Shown here: one piece after another, positions 1-9,500 of the stretch
Layout: each line of letters opens with the position of its first letter
Position numbering within the stretch: position 1 is the stretch's first letter
NCBI GenBank assembly: GCA_937893635.1
Contig: CALBGF010000106.1
Location: 38,473-102,472, forward strand
DNA: 64,000 nt
Direction: 5' to 3'
Source: an uncultured Mollicutes bacterium
GTDB taxonomy: Bacteria; Bacillota_I; Bacilli_A; RFN20; CAG-826
Notes under the pieces: generated by a model
The model's input: the letters and a program-made list of their open reading frames with translations, nothing else
Database searches by the model: none
Told to the model about the DNA's origin: nothing
Program-made: the position numbers and the translations under genes

Positions 1-1206
1 AGTAAAAGCTGAATTAAATAACCAAATTCCACTAACTCCAGTGGTTAAAATAACAGAAACTATAATTAAGTTTTTGTTATCATTTAAGTCTACTCGATTA
101 CTAATCAATGTTTTTAAACCACTTGCCGCGATATATCCATAAAGTATCATTGCGCAACCACCAAATACACAACTAGGAATAGAAGCAATAATCAACTGCA
201 CTGGTTGTAAAAAAGATAAAAGTCCTAATATAATAGCTGCTAATGAAATTACTTTAGTAGAGGCTACTTTAGAAAAACCAGTTGTAGCAATAGATTCACC
301 GTAACTTGTATTAGGAAGGCCGCAAATTATAGTGCCAAAGAAACTAGCTGCTCCATTGCCTAATAAAGTTTCATCTAGACCCGGGTCTTTTGTTAGGTCT
401 TTTCCAATAATATTTGAAAGAGTTCTGTGATCAGCCCAATGTTCACACACTGCAGCCAATGCAACTGGTATAAATAGTAAAGCTACTTGTCCGATTACTG
501 ACCAATTTAAAGAGCTAAAATTCCAACTTAAAAATACTAATTCTGGTAAGCTAAATAATTTCATTCCCTCAAAAATGGAAAAATCAACTAAAGGAGCAAT
601 ACCAGTAACAGTTATTAAAATTGATAATAAATAGCCACTTATCAATCCTATTAAAAATGGAATTGTTTTTAATATTCCTTTAAAATAATGAGAACTAATA
701 GCGATTACAAGCATTGTAAAAATTGCTACTAAAATGCCAATATTTGAATGGGCGCCTGCTACTAAGGTATAGGTTGGAATAAAACTTGCTAAATTAATTC
801 CAATTACTATTGTTATTGGAGCTACAATAGTGACTGGTAAAATTTTATTTAATGCTTCTATGCCTTTATATCTAACTAATAAACTTACTAAAAGATATAC
901 CAATAATATAAAGAAACCACCAATGGCTACTGCTAAATAGCCACCTTGAGTGGCTAGTGCGCCAATTACAGCACTACAAGTTGCTCCACTTGAACTAATA
1001 AACATAGGTGACTTAAATCTAGTTATTAATTGATAAATTAAAGTTCCAATGCTAGCCCCAAGAAAGCAACTGGATACTGGAGTCCCACAAATATTAGCAA
1101 TTAATACTGTTGCTACAAATACTGCTAAAACTTGTTGAATAGAATACATTGCCCATTCTTTTATAGTTTTAGGATTTTCATTTACATCATATTTTAAATT
1201 ACTCAT
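1..1206 (-). CDS. NCS2-family uracil/xanthine permease (3' end cut by window)
   Basis: Translating the minus strand from an ATG at 1206 gives 402 codons without a stop to the window edge, so the C-terminus is missing. The product is strongly hydrophobic with many membrane segments. It carries the NCS2 signature PNTSYGES (forward about 297-330) and a C-terminal NLIIVSVILTTG segment typical of UraA/UraP proton-nucleobase symporters in the cytoplasmic membrane. It would import uracil or a related base. Its ATG overlaps the end of the lipase-like gene, and it is the most distal visible gene of the operon that starts at the polymerase. A nucleobase permease in a phage nucleotide operon is unusual. 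The exact substrate cannot be read from sequence. Confidence 0.85.
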   Translation of the reverse strand, partial: MSNLKYDVNENPKTIKEWAMYSIQQVLAVFVATVLIANICGTPVSSCFLGASIGTLIYQLITRFKSPMFISSSGATCSAVIGALATQGGYLAVAIGGFFILLVYLLVSLLVRYKGIEALNKILPVTIVAPITIVIGINLASFIPTYTLVAGAHSNIGILVAIFTMLVIAISSHYFKGILKTIPFLIGLISGYLLSILITVTGIAPLVDFSIFEGMKLFSLPELVFLSWNFSSLNWSVIGQVALLFIPVALAAVCEHWADHRTLSNIIGKDLTKDPGLDETLLGNGAASFFGTIICGLPNTSYGESIATTGFSKVASTKVISLAAIILGLLSFLQPVQLIIASIPSCVFGGCAMILYGYIAASGLKTLISNRVDLNDNKNLIIVSVILTTGVSGIWLFNSAFT

Positions 1207-1858
1207 TTTCTTCTCCAATTTGTATTTCTTCTAAACTTTGTAAAACACCTTCACTTTTATGACTATTAATAAAACCAAGTCCGCTATGTCTTCCAATATG
1301 TAAAATATTACCTGCATGAGAAAAGCCAAAAATTCTTGGAGGCATATGTGTTACGATATCTTTATCATTAACTACTTCATAAAAGTGCGCCCAGCGCTCT
1401 CTTAGGCATTTCTTAACCTTGAATCCACCATAAACACGTGGGCCTTCAAAACTAACACTGAAGCAATTTTTTCTAATATCTGGTCTATGAAACCAAACGC
1501 ATTCGTGACAAAGCATAGTTAATGCGCCGCCTTGTGACCAACCAGAACAAATAATACTACTAAATTTGTAAGTAGAGTTATCATTTTGTTCTTTTATTTT
1601 TGCTATAATTATATCTTCTACTGCTTTCCAGCATTTAAGAAAACCACCATGAACTTTATATTTAATTTTCATATCTTTATAAGGTCTTTTAGCAAAAGCA
1701 AAATTATTGCGCCAATCTATTTTACCATTTGATTCTTCGAATAAAATATAAAGTGTACTTCCTTCTTCTTCAAAGGCATAATTAACATCTTCACCAATAG
1801 TTAGATAATTGGCTTCAAGTATTTTTTTATACAATTTTTCTAGTGTATTATCAAGCAT
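1199..1858 (-). CDS. Class-3 lipase-like alpha/beta hydrolase
   Basis: This 219-residue protein has the GWSQGG nucleophile elbow (Ser108), the FEGPRV strand that follows it in class-3 lipases, and VNDKDIV (candidate acid Asp167) followed by PP. A His (181 or 187) completes a plausible Ser-Asp-His triad. There is no signal peptide, so it would act in the cytoplasm unless released by lysis. GGAGAAG lies just upstream of the ATG. It overlaps both neighbours by a few bases, so it is translationally coupled between the deoxyribosyltransferase and the permease. An esterase of lipid or another ester is likely. The real substrate is unknown. Confidence 0.75.
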   Translation of the reverse strand: MLDNTLEKLYKKILEANYLTIGEDVNYAFEEEGSTLYILFEESNGKIDWRNNFAFAKRPYKDMKIKYKVHGGFLKCWKAVEDIIIAKIKEQNDNSTYKFSSIICSGWSQGGALTMLCHECVWFHRPDIRKNCFSVSFEGPRVYGGFKVKKCLRERWAHFYEVVNDKDIVTHMPPRIFGFSHAGNILHIGRHSGLGFINSHKSEGVLQSLEEIQIGEENE

Positions 1859-2379
1859 TATTCTTCTCCAAATTCTTTTTGTTTTTCTTTAATAAAAGCA
1901 ATAGCATCCTCAATATTAGTAACTAGTACTCCACCTTGTTTAATTAATCCAGTCACATATAAATTTTGATAACTATATTGCTGTTCACCAAGACTAGAAC
2001 AACCGCCTCTATCTTTTTCTTCGGAATGAGTCAAATAACATTGTCTATTATCAGTACAAATACCAACAATATATTTGTGGGCGCCTTGAGCAATTTTTTC
2101 GTGAAATTTCCCTATCTCAGCGCAAGTGCCGGATGGTAATACATCGCCATCTATGCAAGCAACTAATATGTTAGTATTATCTAATCTTTGATTATCACCG
2201 CGCGCGATAACTTGACTATCTCCAAATTTCTTTTTTCCTTCTACTCCATTAAAATCAGCTTCTAATGGATTATATAAATCTACATTTTTAATTTCAGTTC
2301 TAATTCTTCTTGCCCATTCAGTATTACGAAGTAAATCTCCATAATAAAATATACTTCCAGCCAAATAAATATTTAACAT
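1858..2379 (-). CDS. Nucleoside 2-deoxyribosyltransferase
   Basis: The N-terminus IYLAGS and the SGTCAEIG motif with nucleophile Glu88 are hallmarks of the nucleoside 2-deoxyribosyltransferase fold, and 173 residues is the usual size. The family exchanges or hydrolyses bases on deoxynucleosides. With the adjacent nucleobase permease it could salvage bases into deoxynucleosides, or alternatively hydrolyse a nucleoside monophosphate. It overlaps nrdG by 7 bases and the lipase-like gene by 1 base, which places it in the same transcript. Confidence 0.8.
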   Translation of the reverse strand: MLNIYLAGSIFYYGDLLRNTEWARRIRTEIKNVDLYNPLEADFNGVEGKKKFGDSQVIARGDNQRLDNTNILVACIDGDVLPSGTCAEIGKFHEKIAQGAHKYIVGICTDNRQCYLTHSEEKDRGGCSSLGEQQYSYQNLYVTGLIKQGGVLVTNIEDAIAFIKEKQKEFGEE

Positions 2380-2840
2380 TTATTTCTCTCCTTTAATTCT
2401 ATAATCTTTTGATTAGTAGAACCTCTATAAGGAAAATTAACATCTAATAGAGATTCAATAAAAGGCCCATCTACTAATACATCTATATAATTCATTATTG
2501 GTAAATCCTTGACTTGTTCATATAAATAACCAGTATAGCACCAAATATTTTTAGTGGGAAATTTCTCCTTAATTTCTTTACATAATTTTAATATTTCTTC
2601 TCTATTTTGAGGTGCTAATGGATCTCCTCCAGATAATGTCAGACCAGAAATATAATCTTTAGATAATTCTTCAAATATTTCTTTTTTAGCATCCTCATCA
2701 AATAATATACCACTATTATAATCCCAAGTTTGTGGATTTTGACAACCTTTACAATGGTGATTACAGCCACTTACAAATAAAGTGACTCTAATCCCATCTC
2801 CATTTAACATATCATTATGATTAATATTATGATAATTCAT
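2373..2840 (-). CDS. nrdG: Anaerobic ribonucleotide reductase activating protein
   Basis: The protein is a 155-residue radical-SAM activase. It has the CxxxCxxC cluster (Cys26, Cys30, Cys33) in SGCNHHCKGC, GDG upstream, and SGGDP (SAM-binding) downstream. NrdG generates the glycyl radical on NrdD using S-adenosylmethionine. It lies 8 bases downstream of nrdD in the same operon, the usual pairing. It implies DNA replication under anoxic conditions. Confidence 0.93.
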   Translation of the reverse strand: MNYHNINHNDMLNGDGIRVTLFVSGCNHHCKGCQNPQTWDYNSGILFDEDAKKEIFEELSKDYISGLTLSGGDPLAPQNREEILKLCKEIKEKFPTKNIWCYTGYLYEQVKDLPIMNYIDVLVDGPFIESLLDVNFPYRGSTNQKIIELKERNKC

Positions 2841-2848
2841 TTTAACCT

Positions 2849-5014
2849 CTACATAGATTTTCTATCTTTTATTTCTGCCATTTTTGCTTTATTATATCTT
2901 GATTTACCGTGTACTCGAGTATAACCTAAATAACCATTCATACGGTCTATTTTTGTAACAAGCGCACTACCACATTTTGGACATATATCCATATTTAATT
3001 CTTGGTGTCCGCATTCTTCACAATAAGATAAAGATAGATTAACACCTTCATAGAAACCATATTTCATTGCTCTTCTTATTAATGTTTTCATAGCACCTAA
3101 ATTATACATTACAGGGTATCTACAATATTGAATTTTACCACCATTAAATAGATTCCAAAATCTTTTTTCTAAATCTTGTTTTTGTATAGGTGTTATATCT
3201 TCCCATACCCCACAATGGAAACTATTTGAAACATATTCTTTATCACTTACATTTTTTATAATGCCATATTTATTTCGAATCTGTTCGGATTGAAGTCCGC
3301 ATAAACTTTCGGCCGGAGTACCATATATAGCATATAAAATGTGGTCTTCTTCTTTAAATTGATTTATCTTTTTATTTATATAATCCATTACCTCTAGAGC
3401 AAAGGAACCATCTTCAACTATAGATTTTTGGTGCCAAACCTGCTCCAATTCATTTAAGGCTGTAATACCAAAACTCATTGTCATAGGTCTTAAAAAATCT
3501 TCCCCTAATTCTTCATTTGGGTTTTTATAACCATTTAAGAAACCACCTTGACAATAACCTAAAGGATTTGTAGATGCCTTTTTATGTGATAAAAAATTAA
3601 ATGTTTTCTTATGTAGATTTCTAACTAACTCTAGATAATAGTCTAGTACTTCATAGAAATCTCTATTCTCTTTCTTTGCTTTTAATGCTATCATTGGTAG
3701 GTTTAATGATATGGCACCTAAATTAAATCTACCCACAAATACTGGTGAATCATTTTCATCGGCTGGTTTAAAACCACCTCTCTCAAACCATGGGCTTAAA
3801 CTGGCCCGGCAGCCCATCAAAGAAACAACTTTTCCATATCTTTTATACATCTCAGGTATATAACCTTCACCTGTTAAAGATAAATAATCTGGATACATTG
3901 CCTTACTTGAACATTCTATTGCTTTATTAAATAACCACTCTAATTCTTTTCCTTCCCCATGTAAATTTTCATCATATAGGAAAGTTAATTTTGGGAATAA
4001 AACAGGTTTCTTAAATCCTTTTTTACCTTGACCATTTTTTCTTACCTCTAAACATATTTCAGATGCTAATGTTTCAAATCTATTCCTACCTATACCAAAT
4101 GAAATACTTATGAATGGATAATCTCCTCTACTTGATGCTATAGTGTTAAATTTATATTCCCAACCTTGAAAGCCTTGTTCCATTTCTCGTCTAACCTTTT
4201 TTAATGCTAAATCATGTGCTAAGTTTTCAAAATGTCGTTCTTCTGAATCAAGTAAAGGCATCTTTTCTAAATAATTAGCAATATTTAAAAATTGATCTAA
4301 ATATTCAAGATAATATTTGTCATAAGATTTTTTAGCATAAGGCGCGAGCAATTTGTCTACTTCTGGAATGGTAAAACCACCATATTGTTGGGATGAAGCA
4401 GATAAAGTTACATCAGAAATGACATCAAAAGCGGTGTCTAGTGAATTAGGAGTATTATACCATACATTTCCCATTTCAAAACCACTATTTAATAAATTTT
4501 CCATATCAAAGAGACAGCAGTTCATTGTGTCTAGTCTAGCACTTCTATCGTGAGCATAAATATAGCCATCTTTCATTGCTTGGCGTTCAGCTACATTTAA
4601 GAAGAATTGTTTGTATAATTCTCCATTTAAAGTGTCATATACTATAGAGCGTTGTGTACTTACTAGCGCGCTATCTCGATTGGCATTATCAGTATCTCCA
4701 AGATATTGTAAATCATTTCTCTTTTGATATACTTTATCTAAAATAGTTACAAAGCTAGTTTTATAGTTCCTGTAATCCTTGTAAGATTCAGCAACTTTTG
4801 GGTTAACTAAACTTAATCCATTTTCAACTAATATATGAAGATTTTTTATATCTATATTATTATTATTTAAATGATTAAATATATAGTCCTTTAATTTATC
4901 ATAATCTGAATCACTTAATTTAATTAAAACTCGTTCAGCGCTTTTTGATACGGCAATTTTTATTTTGTTAAAATCAAAATCTTCTAAAGTTCCGTCTTTC
5001 TTTATTACTCTCAT
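2849..5014 (-). CDS. nrdD: Anaerobic (class III) ribonucleoside-triphosphate reductase
   Basis: This 721-residue protein begins with an ATP-cone-like segment (VIKKDGTLEDFDFNKI). It continues with the class III core (NCCLFDME, SSRGDYPF) and ends with a four-Cys zinc site (CEECGH and CPKCGS) followed by DRMNGYLG, whose Gly is the candidate radical residue. It reduces ribonucleotides to deoxyribonucleotides for phage DNA synthesis and is activated by the adjacent NrdG. The start overlaps the end of the 5011-5439 gene. Length and motif order look complete and functional. Confidence 0.95.
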   Translation of the reverse strand: MRVIKKDGTLEDFDFNKIKIAVSKSAERVLIKLSDSDYDKLKDYIFNHLNNNNIDIKNLHILVENGLSLVNPKVAESYKDYRNYKTSFVTILDKVYQKRNDLQYLGDTDNANRDSALVSTQRSIVYDTLNGELYKQFFLNVAERQAMKDGYIYAHDRSARLDTMNCCLFDMENLLNSGFEMGNVWYNTPNSLDTAFDVISDVTLSASSQQYGGFTIPEVDKLLAPYAKKSYDKYYLEYLDQFLNIANYLEKMPLLDSEERHFENLAHDLALKKVRREMEQGFQGWEYKFNTIASSRGDYPFISISFGIGRNRFETLASEICLEVRKNGQGKKGFKKPVLFPKLTFLYDENLHGEGKELEWLFNKAIECSSKAMYPDYLSLTGEGYIPEMYKRYGKVVSLMGCRASLSPWFERGGFKPADENDSPVFVGRFNLGAISLNLPMIALKAKKENRDFYEVLDYYLELVRNLHKKTFNFLSHKKASTNPLGYCQGGFLNGYKNPNEELGEDFLRPMTMSFGITALNELEQVWHQKSIVEDGSFALEVMDYINKKINQFKEEDHILYAIYGTPAESLCGLQSEQIRNKYGIIKNVSDKEYVSNSFHCGVWEDITPIQKQDLEKRFWNLFNGGKIQYCRYPVMYNLGAMKTLIRRAMKYGFYEGVNLSLSYCEECGHQELNMDICPKCGSALVTKIDRMNGYLGYTRVHGKSRYNKAKMAEIKDRKSM

Positions 5015-5439
5015 TTTTCCTCCGAATTTGAAGTTTTTAATCCTTCAATAAATCCTAGAGTATATTGGTGCTTCATTTCTTCATCAATATTCTTCATAAT
5101 ATTAGGAAAAAGACTACTAATTAAAAATTCAAAAGTAATATTTATTTCCGAACCATTGAGATTTTCTTTAGCATAGGTTTCCGCTTTTTCAATAACTTTT
5201 TTAACACGATTTATACTTACATAATTTAAACTTTCAGTTTTTTTTTGGCAACCACAAATTATACATTTATCGTTATCATAGATATGCTGACATTTTTGTC
5301 TTAATTCAAAAAGTTGATTTTGTAAGTCCATACTTTGCTTATCTAAGGGAAAAGTTGTAATATTAATTTGATTGTGTATTTGACAAATTAAGTTATCGAT
5401 TTTTTCTTTTAGTTCTTTTTGTTCTTTATTTAATTCCAT
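5011..5439 (-). CDS. Hypothetical protein with Cys-rich zinc-like knuckle
   Basis: A longer reading from 5472 is possible, but GGAGGAAG lies 4 bases before the ATG at 5439, so that start is preferred. The product (142 residues) begins with a charged coiled-coil-like helix. It then has Cys-x2-Cys and further Cys/His residues (CQHIYDNDKCIICGC) resembling a small zinc knuckle, and ends with an acidic helix. No family is recognised. Its position between the 380-residue protein and nrdD suggests a role in the nucleotide/replication operon, but no function can be assigned. Confidence 0.7.
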   Translation of the reverse strand: MELNKEQKELKEKIDNLICQIHNQINITTFPLDKQSMDLQNQLFELRQKCQHIYDNDKCIICGCQKKTESLNYVSINRVKKVIEKAETYAKENLNGSEINITFEFLISSLFPNIMKNIDEEMKHQYTLGFIEGLKTSNSEEK

Positions 5440-6568
5440 TATCTTCCTCCAGTTTATGTATTGAAGTTTCATAAAACTTCGTAAATAAAGTATAATTTTT
5501 TTCTCTTACAAATTTGAATATTTGCCTGATTTGAGTTTTAGTTAAGTAATCATTATAATATTTTTCTAAATTTTTATCTTCTCTTGTATTTTTAGCAAAA
5601 TCATATAAAGTATCATACTCTATTTTATATAAATAATTATCACAACCAGTGTTCTTCATACTATTTAGATAAAAATTAAATAATTTTAAAACAAGTTCCC
5701 ATCTTTTATCAGAGAAAAAACCTTTATCATATCTAAGTGTAAAAAATATACGACGACTACGTGCTATTACTATTTGATTTAAAATCATTTCTAGTCCATA
5801 TTCAATTAAAAATTGCTCTGTCACTTTTTGTGTAACATTATAACCAAAATAAGTGTATATAGTTTTTCCATTACACAAATTGATCCATTGAGTAAAATGA
5901 TCCATATCCAATATACCAAGGTATTCTATCTGAAAGAAATAATTGCTAGTTTTAAAACTACACCATTCAATCAAGTCTTGTCCATTATTTACTATAATAG
6001 GAAATTTACTTCCAATTGCAGTAGCCCAACCATCAGTGCGTGCTCGCGCCAGTATTTTTTTAATTTCTGGTATAATACCTTCTATTTTATTTAAGTCATA
6101 ATCGTGAAAAATTATAGTTCTTGCTCCTTTTAAATTTTTAAATTGAGAACCATAATCTTTCCAAATTGTTTTTCCATCTAAAGACATTCTACAATGCTCA
6201 GCCGCAATCATAGCATTAAATATTTTATCTTTTCCTTTTTGCGCGCAGAATGGTTTTCTAAATTTTTCATATAAACTAGTATCTGGTGAACATTTTTCTA
6301 TATTTAGGTCTAGTGGTTGATAGGTATTTCCAGTAAAAGCATATCCACCGCTTTCTATATTTTTATATTCCAAAATTTTACTTGGAAACATTCCATCGTT
6401 ATAATCTTTACGATAAAATAATTTTTCGTGTCTTTCAGGATAAATTTCAGAAGAGAGAAGAACTATCTCTCTTCTTTTTTTATAATAACTTGAAATCTTC
6501 ATCGCTTCTAAATTAAATACTGTATGAAGATATATATTCATATCAGCATCAATTATTGATATTGACAT
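5426..6568 (-). CDS. Hypothetical protein in the polymerase operon
   Basis: This 380-residue protein is not recognised with certainty. Its N-terminus (ISIIDADMN, then a basic helix and VLLSSEIYPERHEKLFYRKDY) looks like a Rossmann-like nucleotide- or cofactor-binding start. It lacks the CxxxCxxC cluster that would make it a radical-SAM enzyme. The rest is mixed alpha/beta with several aromatic residues. It starts one base after the polymerase stop and overlaps the next gene, so it is co-expressed with replication genes. Confidence 0.7.
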   Translation of the reverse strand: MSISIIDADMNIYLHTVFNLEAMKISSYYKKRREIVLLSSEIYPERHEKLFYRKDYNDGMFPSKILEYKNIESGGYAFTGNTYQPLDLNIEKCSPDTSLYEKFRKPFCAQKGKDKIFNAMIAAEHCRMSLDGKTIWKDYGSQFKNLKGARTIIFHDYDLNKIEGIIPEIKKILARARTDGWATAIGSKFPIIVNNGQDLIEWCSFKTSNYFFQIEYLGILDMDHFTQWINLCNGKTIYTYFGYNVTQKVTEQFLIEYGLEMILNQIVIARSRRIFFTLRYDKGFFSDKRWELVLKLFNFYLNSMKNTGCDNYLYKIEYDTLYDFAKNTREDKNLEKYYNDYLTKTQIRQIFKFVREKNYTLFTKFYETSIHKLEEDNGIK

Positions 6569-6569
6569 T

Positions 6570-9500
6570 TTATTCTCCTCTGTTTCTAGTTATAATCGTT
6601 CCATCTGGATTAATCTTTTCAATAAGCTCTATTTTATGAAAAGGCGTTGCTTTATAAGTTTTAGCTAAAAAAGAATCTCCACTTCTAATACCAGTTACAA
6701 TGATTTTATTTCCACGACTAAATGCTGATTTTTCAATTATATGCTTTTTTCCATCGGCACCGCGCTCACTTATTTGTCTATCATATTCTTGAAAAACTCC
6801 ATAAACTTTAACAGTAACGACTCCAGTAGTTGTTAATAGCGTAACAAGTTTTTTACTTTTATCTCTATCTAAAACAGTTCCAGCAATTCTATGAAGTTTA
6901 TAAATAGGAATAAATTTACCTTTAATAGGAATAGATCTGTCTAATTCTGGTTCTTCTGATAAATCTTGAAAATTACTAAAATCATAATATTCATTTAATA
7001 CTGGCTTAAGTTCATGTTCATTGATATAACAAGATAAACTGTCCATTTCCCATTTGCTTATAGAACCTAAGCAATATTTATTCCACATATCAGAAACAAT
7101 CTTATCATTTACTCTTTCTAATAATTCAGAATTATTGTTTTTAATATAGGGGCGCACTATATCCATTTGAGATTGATATATATTTTCCCAATTATTAGTT
7201 GTAATATAGAAACCACTTTCTGCTACATCTGAACTATATAATTTATCCATATCAAAATTTTCAGAATAAAAATTAAAACTGATATTATCTAGAAGTAAAT
7301 ATTCCTTTTTATTATTTGCATTAATTTTCTTCAAATATTTATTAAAGTTAAAAACACGCTTTTGTAAATCATATTTGTCTGGAATTAAATCAAAATCAAT
7401 TAACATTTTCATATTTTGAAGTGTAATTCTTTTTTTAGTATCACTAACTGAATATATATATTTTTTCATTAATTCAATTCGTTCTCCAAATATATCAAAT
7501 GCGCCCGACTTAATTAAATTAATCATTTGTGGTTTATTTACTTTAACTTTATTTAAGAAATCTTCTAATGATTTATAAGGTCTATTTTCAATTATTATTT
7601 TAATTAAATCATTACCTATTCTTGTAATTCCACTTAAACCATATCTAATGGCATTATTATCTATATCTGGAGTAAAAGTAAAACTAGAACTATTAATATT
7701 TGGTGATATAATTTTTACCCCAGTACTTGTAATTTTACCAATAGCAGATGCTATTTTACCATAGTTAACGGCTTTTGTCTTTTTTTTCTTTTTTGAAGAA
7801 GTTTTTTGCTCTTCGTCATCTTCTATTTCTTCATCATCGTCATCATTATCATCGTCTTCTAAGTCAAAATTTTCTATATCATCATAATATTCTTCTTCAC
7901 AAGAAATAAAATTTTCTTCTTCTTCTGATTCTAATTCATCTTCTTCATTGCCGCCAGCATCAGATATTAAGCAGGCGCAATTCCAATATGTAATAGGAAA
8001 TTTAAAAGCTAAATTCATTTCTTGCAAAGCTACAAGTGAATAGGCGAGGGTATGTGATTGGTTGAATCCATACCCACGACTCATGGCGATCAGAACTTCC
8101 CATACGTATGTCGCGAATCGTTTATCAATTCCTTTTTCTTCAATAGTTTTGTAAAATTCTTCGGTTAATATTTGATAATCTTTAGGTGATTTTTTTGCAA
8201 TAGATTTTCTGAGACGGTCGGCCCAAGTCAAATTAAACCCTCCTAATTCTGGTAATTGTACTAATTCCATAAATTGCTCTTGAGCAATACATAGACCATA
8301 ACTCATTCCCAAAACTGGTTCAAGAATTTTCTTATACTTTAAATCTAATCCATATTTTTCAATCTCTGAATCCCATTGACTACTATCTGCTTTAAATCTT
8401 GCCAATTTTTCAGTTGGCATTTCTCCACCTTTTTCTTGTGCCATTAATCTCAAAGTTGAATTTAAGATAGCCAAATCATCTACTGAGGTTGGATGTAATT
8501 GTGCTATACCTTGAATTCCCGTTTGTCCTTCCATTTGAAATAACGAATTAATCTTATGTTCCCACACCATTTCCCACATTTTAGGATCATTTCTTTCGAG
8601 ATTGTAAATACCTATTACATTTTCATAAGTTTGTTTTAAAGTGTTTTCCCTAATGATTAACCCATCTTCACAGAGTAAATCAATACAATTATGTATTTTA
8701 TCTAATGCTTCAACCGATAAGGCATCATATTTAATAAGACTCGCTGCTTCAGCATCATGGAGTTCGAATTGAGTACATATTGTTCCATCTGGTGCGCGCA
8801 TTAATCCAGTAGATTCAGTAAAAGGTTCATCTACAAATATGACTCCACCAGCGTGTAAGCCAGAACCACTAATTAGTCCTTCTATGCTTTTTGCAACTTT
8901 CCACAAATCTGGATAATTTTGAGTCATTTCAATTACGAATTGTTTAATTGGTTCCCAACCATTTTCTTGGTCACCATTCATACATTGGTCTAATGTTCTT
9001 AATTGTCCACGGTCAGCTGGAATTAAAGAAGCCAAATATTGAGCTACATCAACATCTATCCCCAGACCTCTTGCCCCAGTAAGTATTGCTGATTTTGATT
9101 TTTCAGTTCTAAAAGTTGCTACATTTGCTACTCTATCTTCTCCATAATAATCTCTAAAAGCTTTTAAAACATCACTACGTCGGCCGCCTTCGATATCGAA
9201 ATCTACATCCAATACAGATACACGTTCTGGATTAAGGAATCTCCAAGAGAAACACCTAGTTGTTTCACGCAACGGATTAATTTGAGTAATTCCTAAAACA
9301 TATAATAATATAAAACCTACGCCAGAACCACGTCCAGGGCCTACTAATGAACCAGCTTGCCAACATATGTCAATAATATTTTGAAGATTAAGGAAGTAAG
9401 CTGACCAGTGCGCCTTATTAATGTTAGAAGATACCCAAGTCATATTTAAGTTTTCATTAATCTCGTTATATGCCCTTTCATTTTGTAAATCTTTGTGAAA

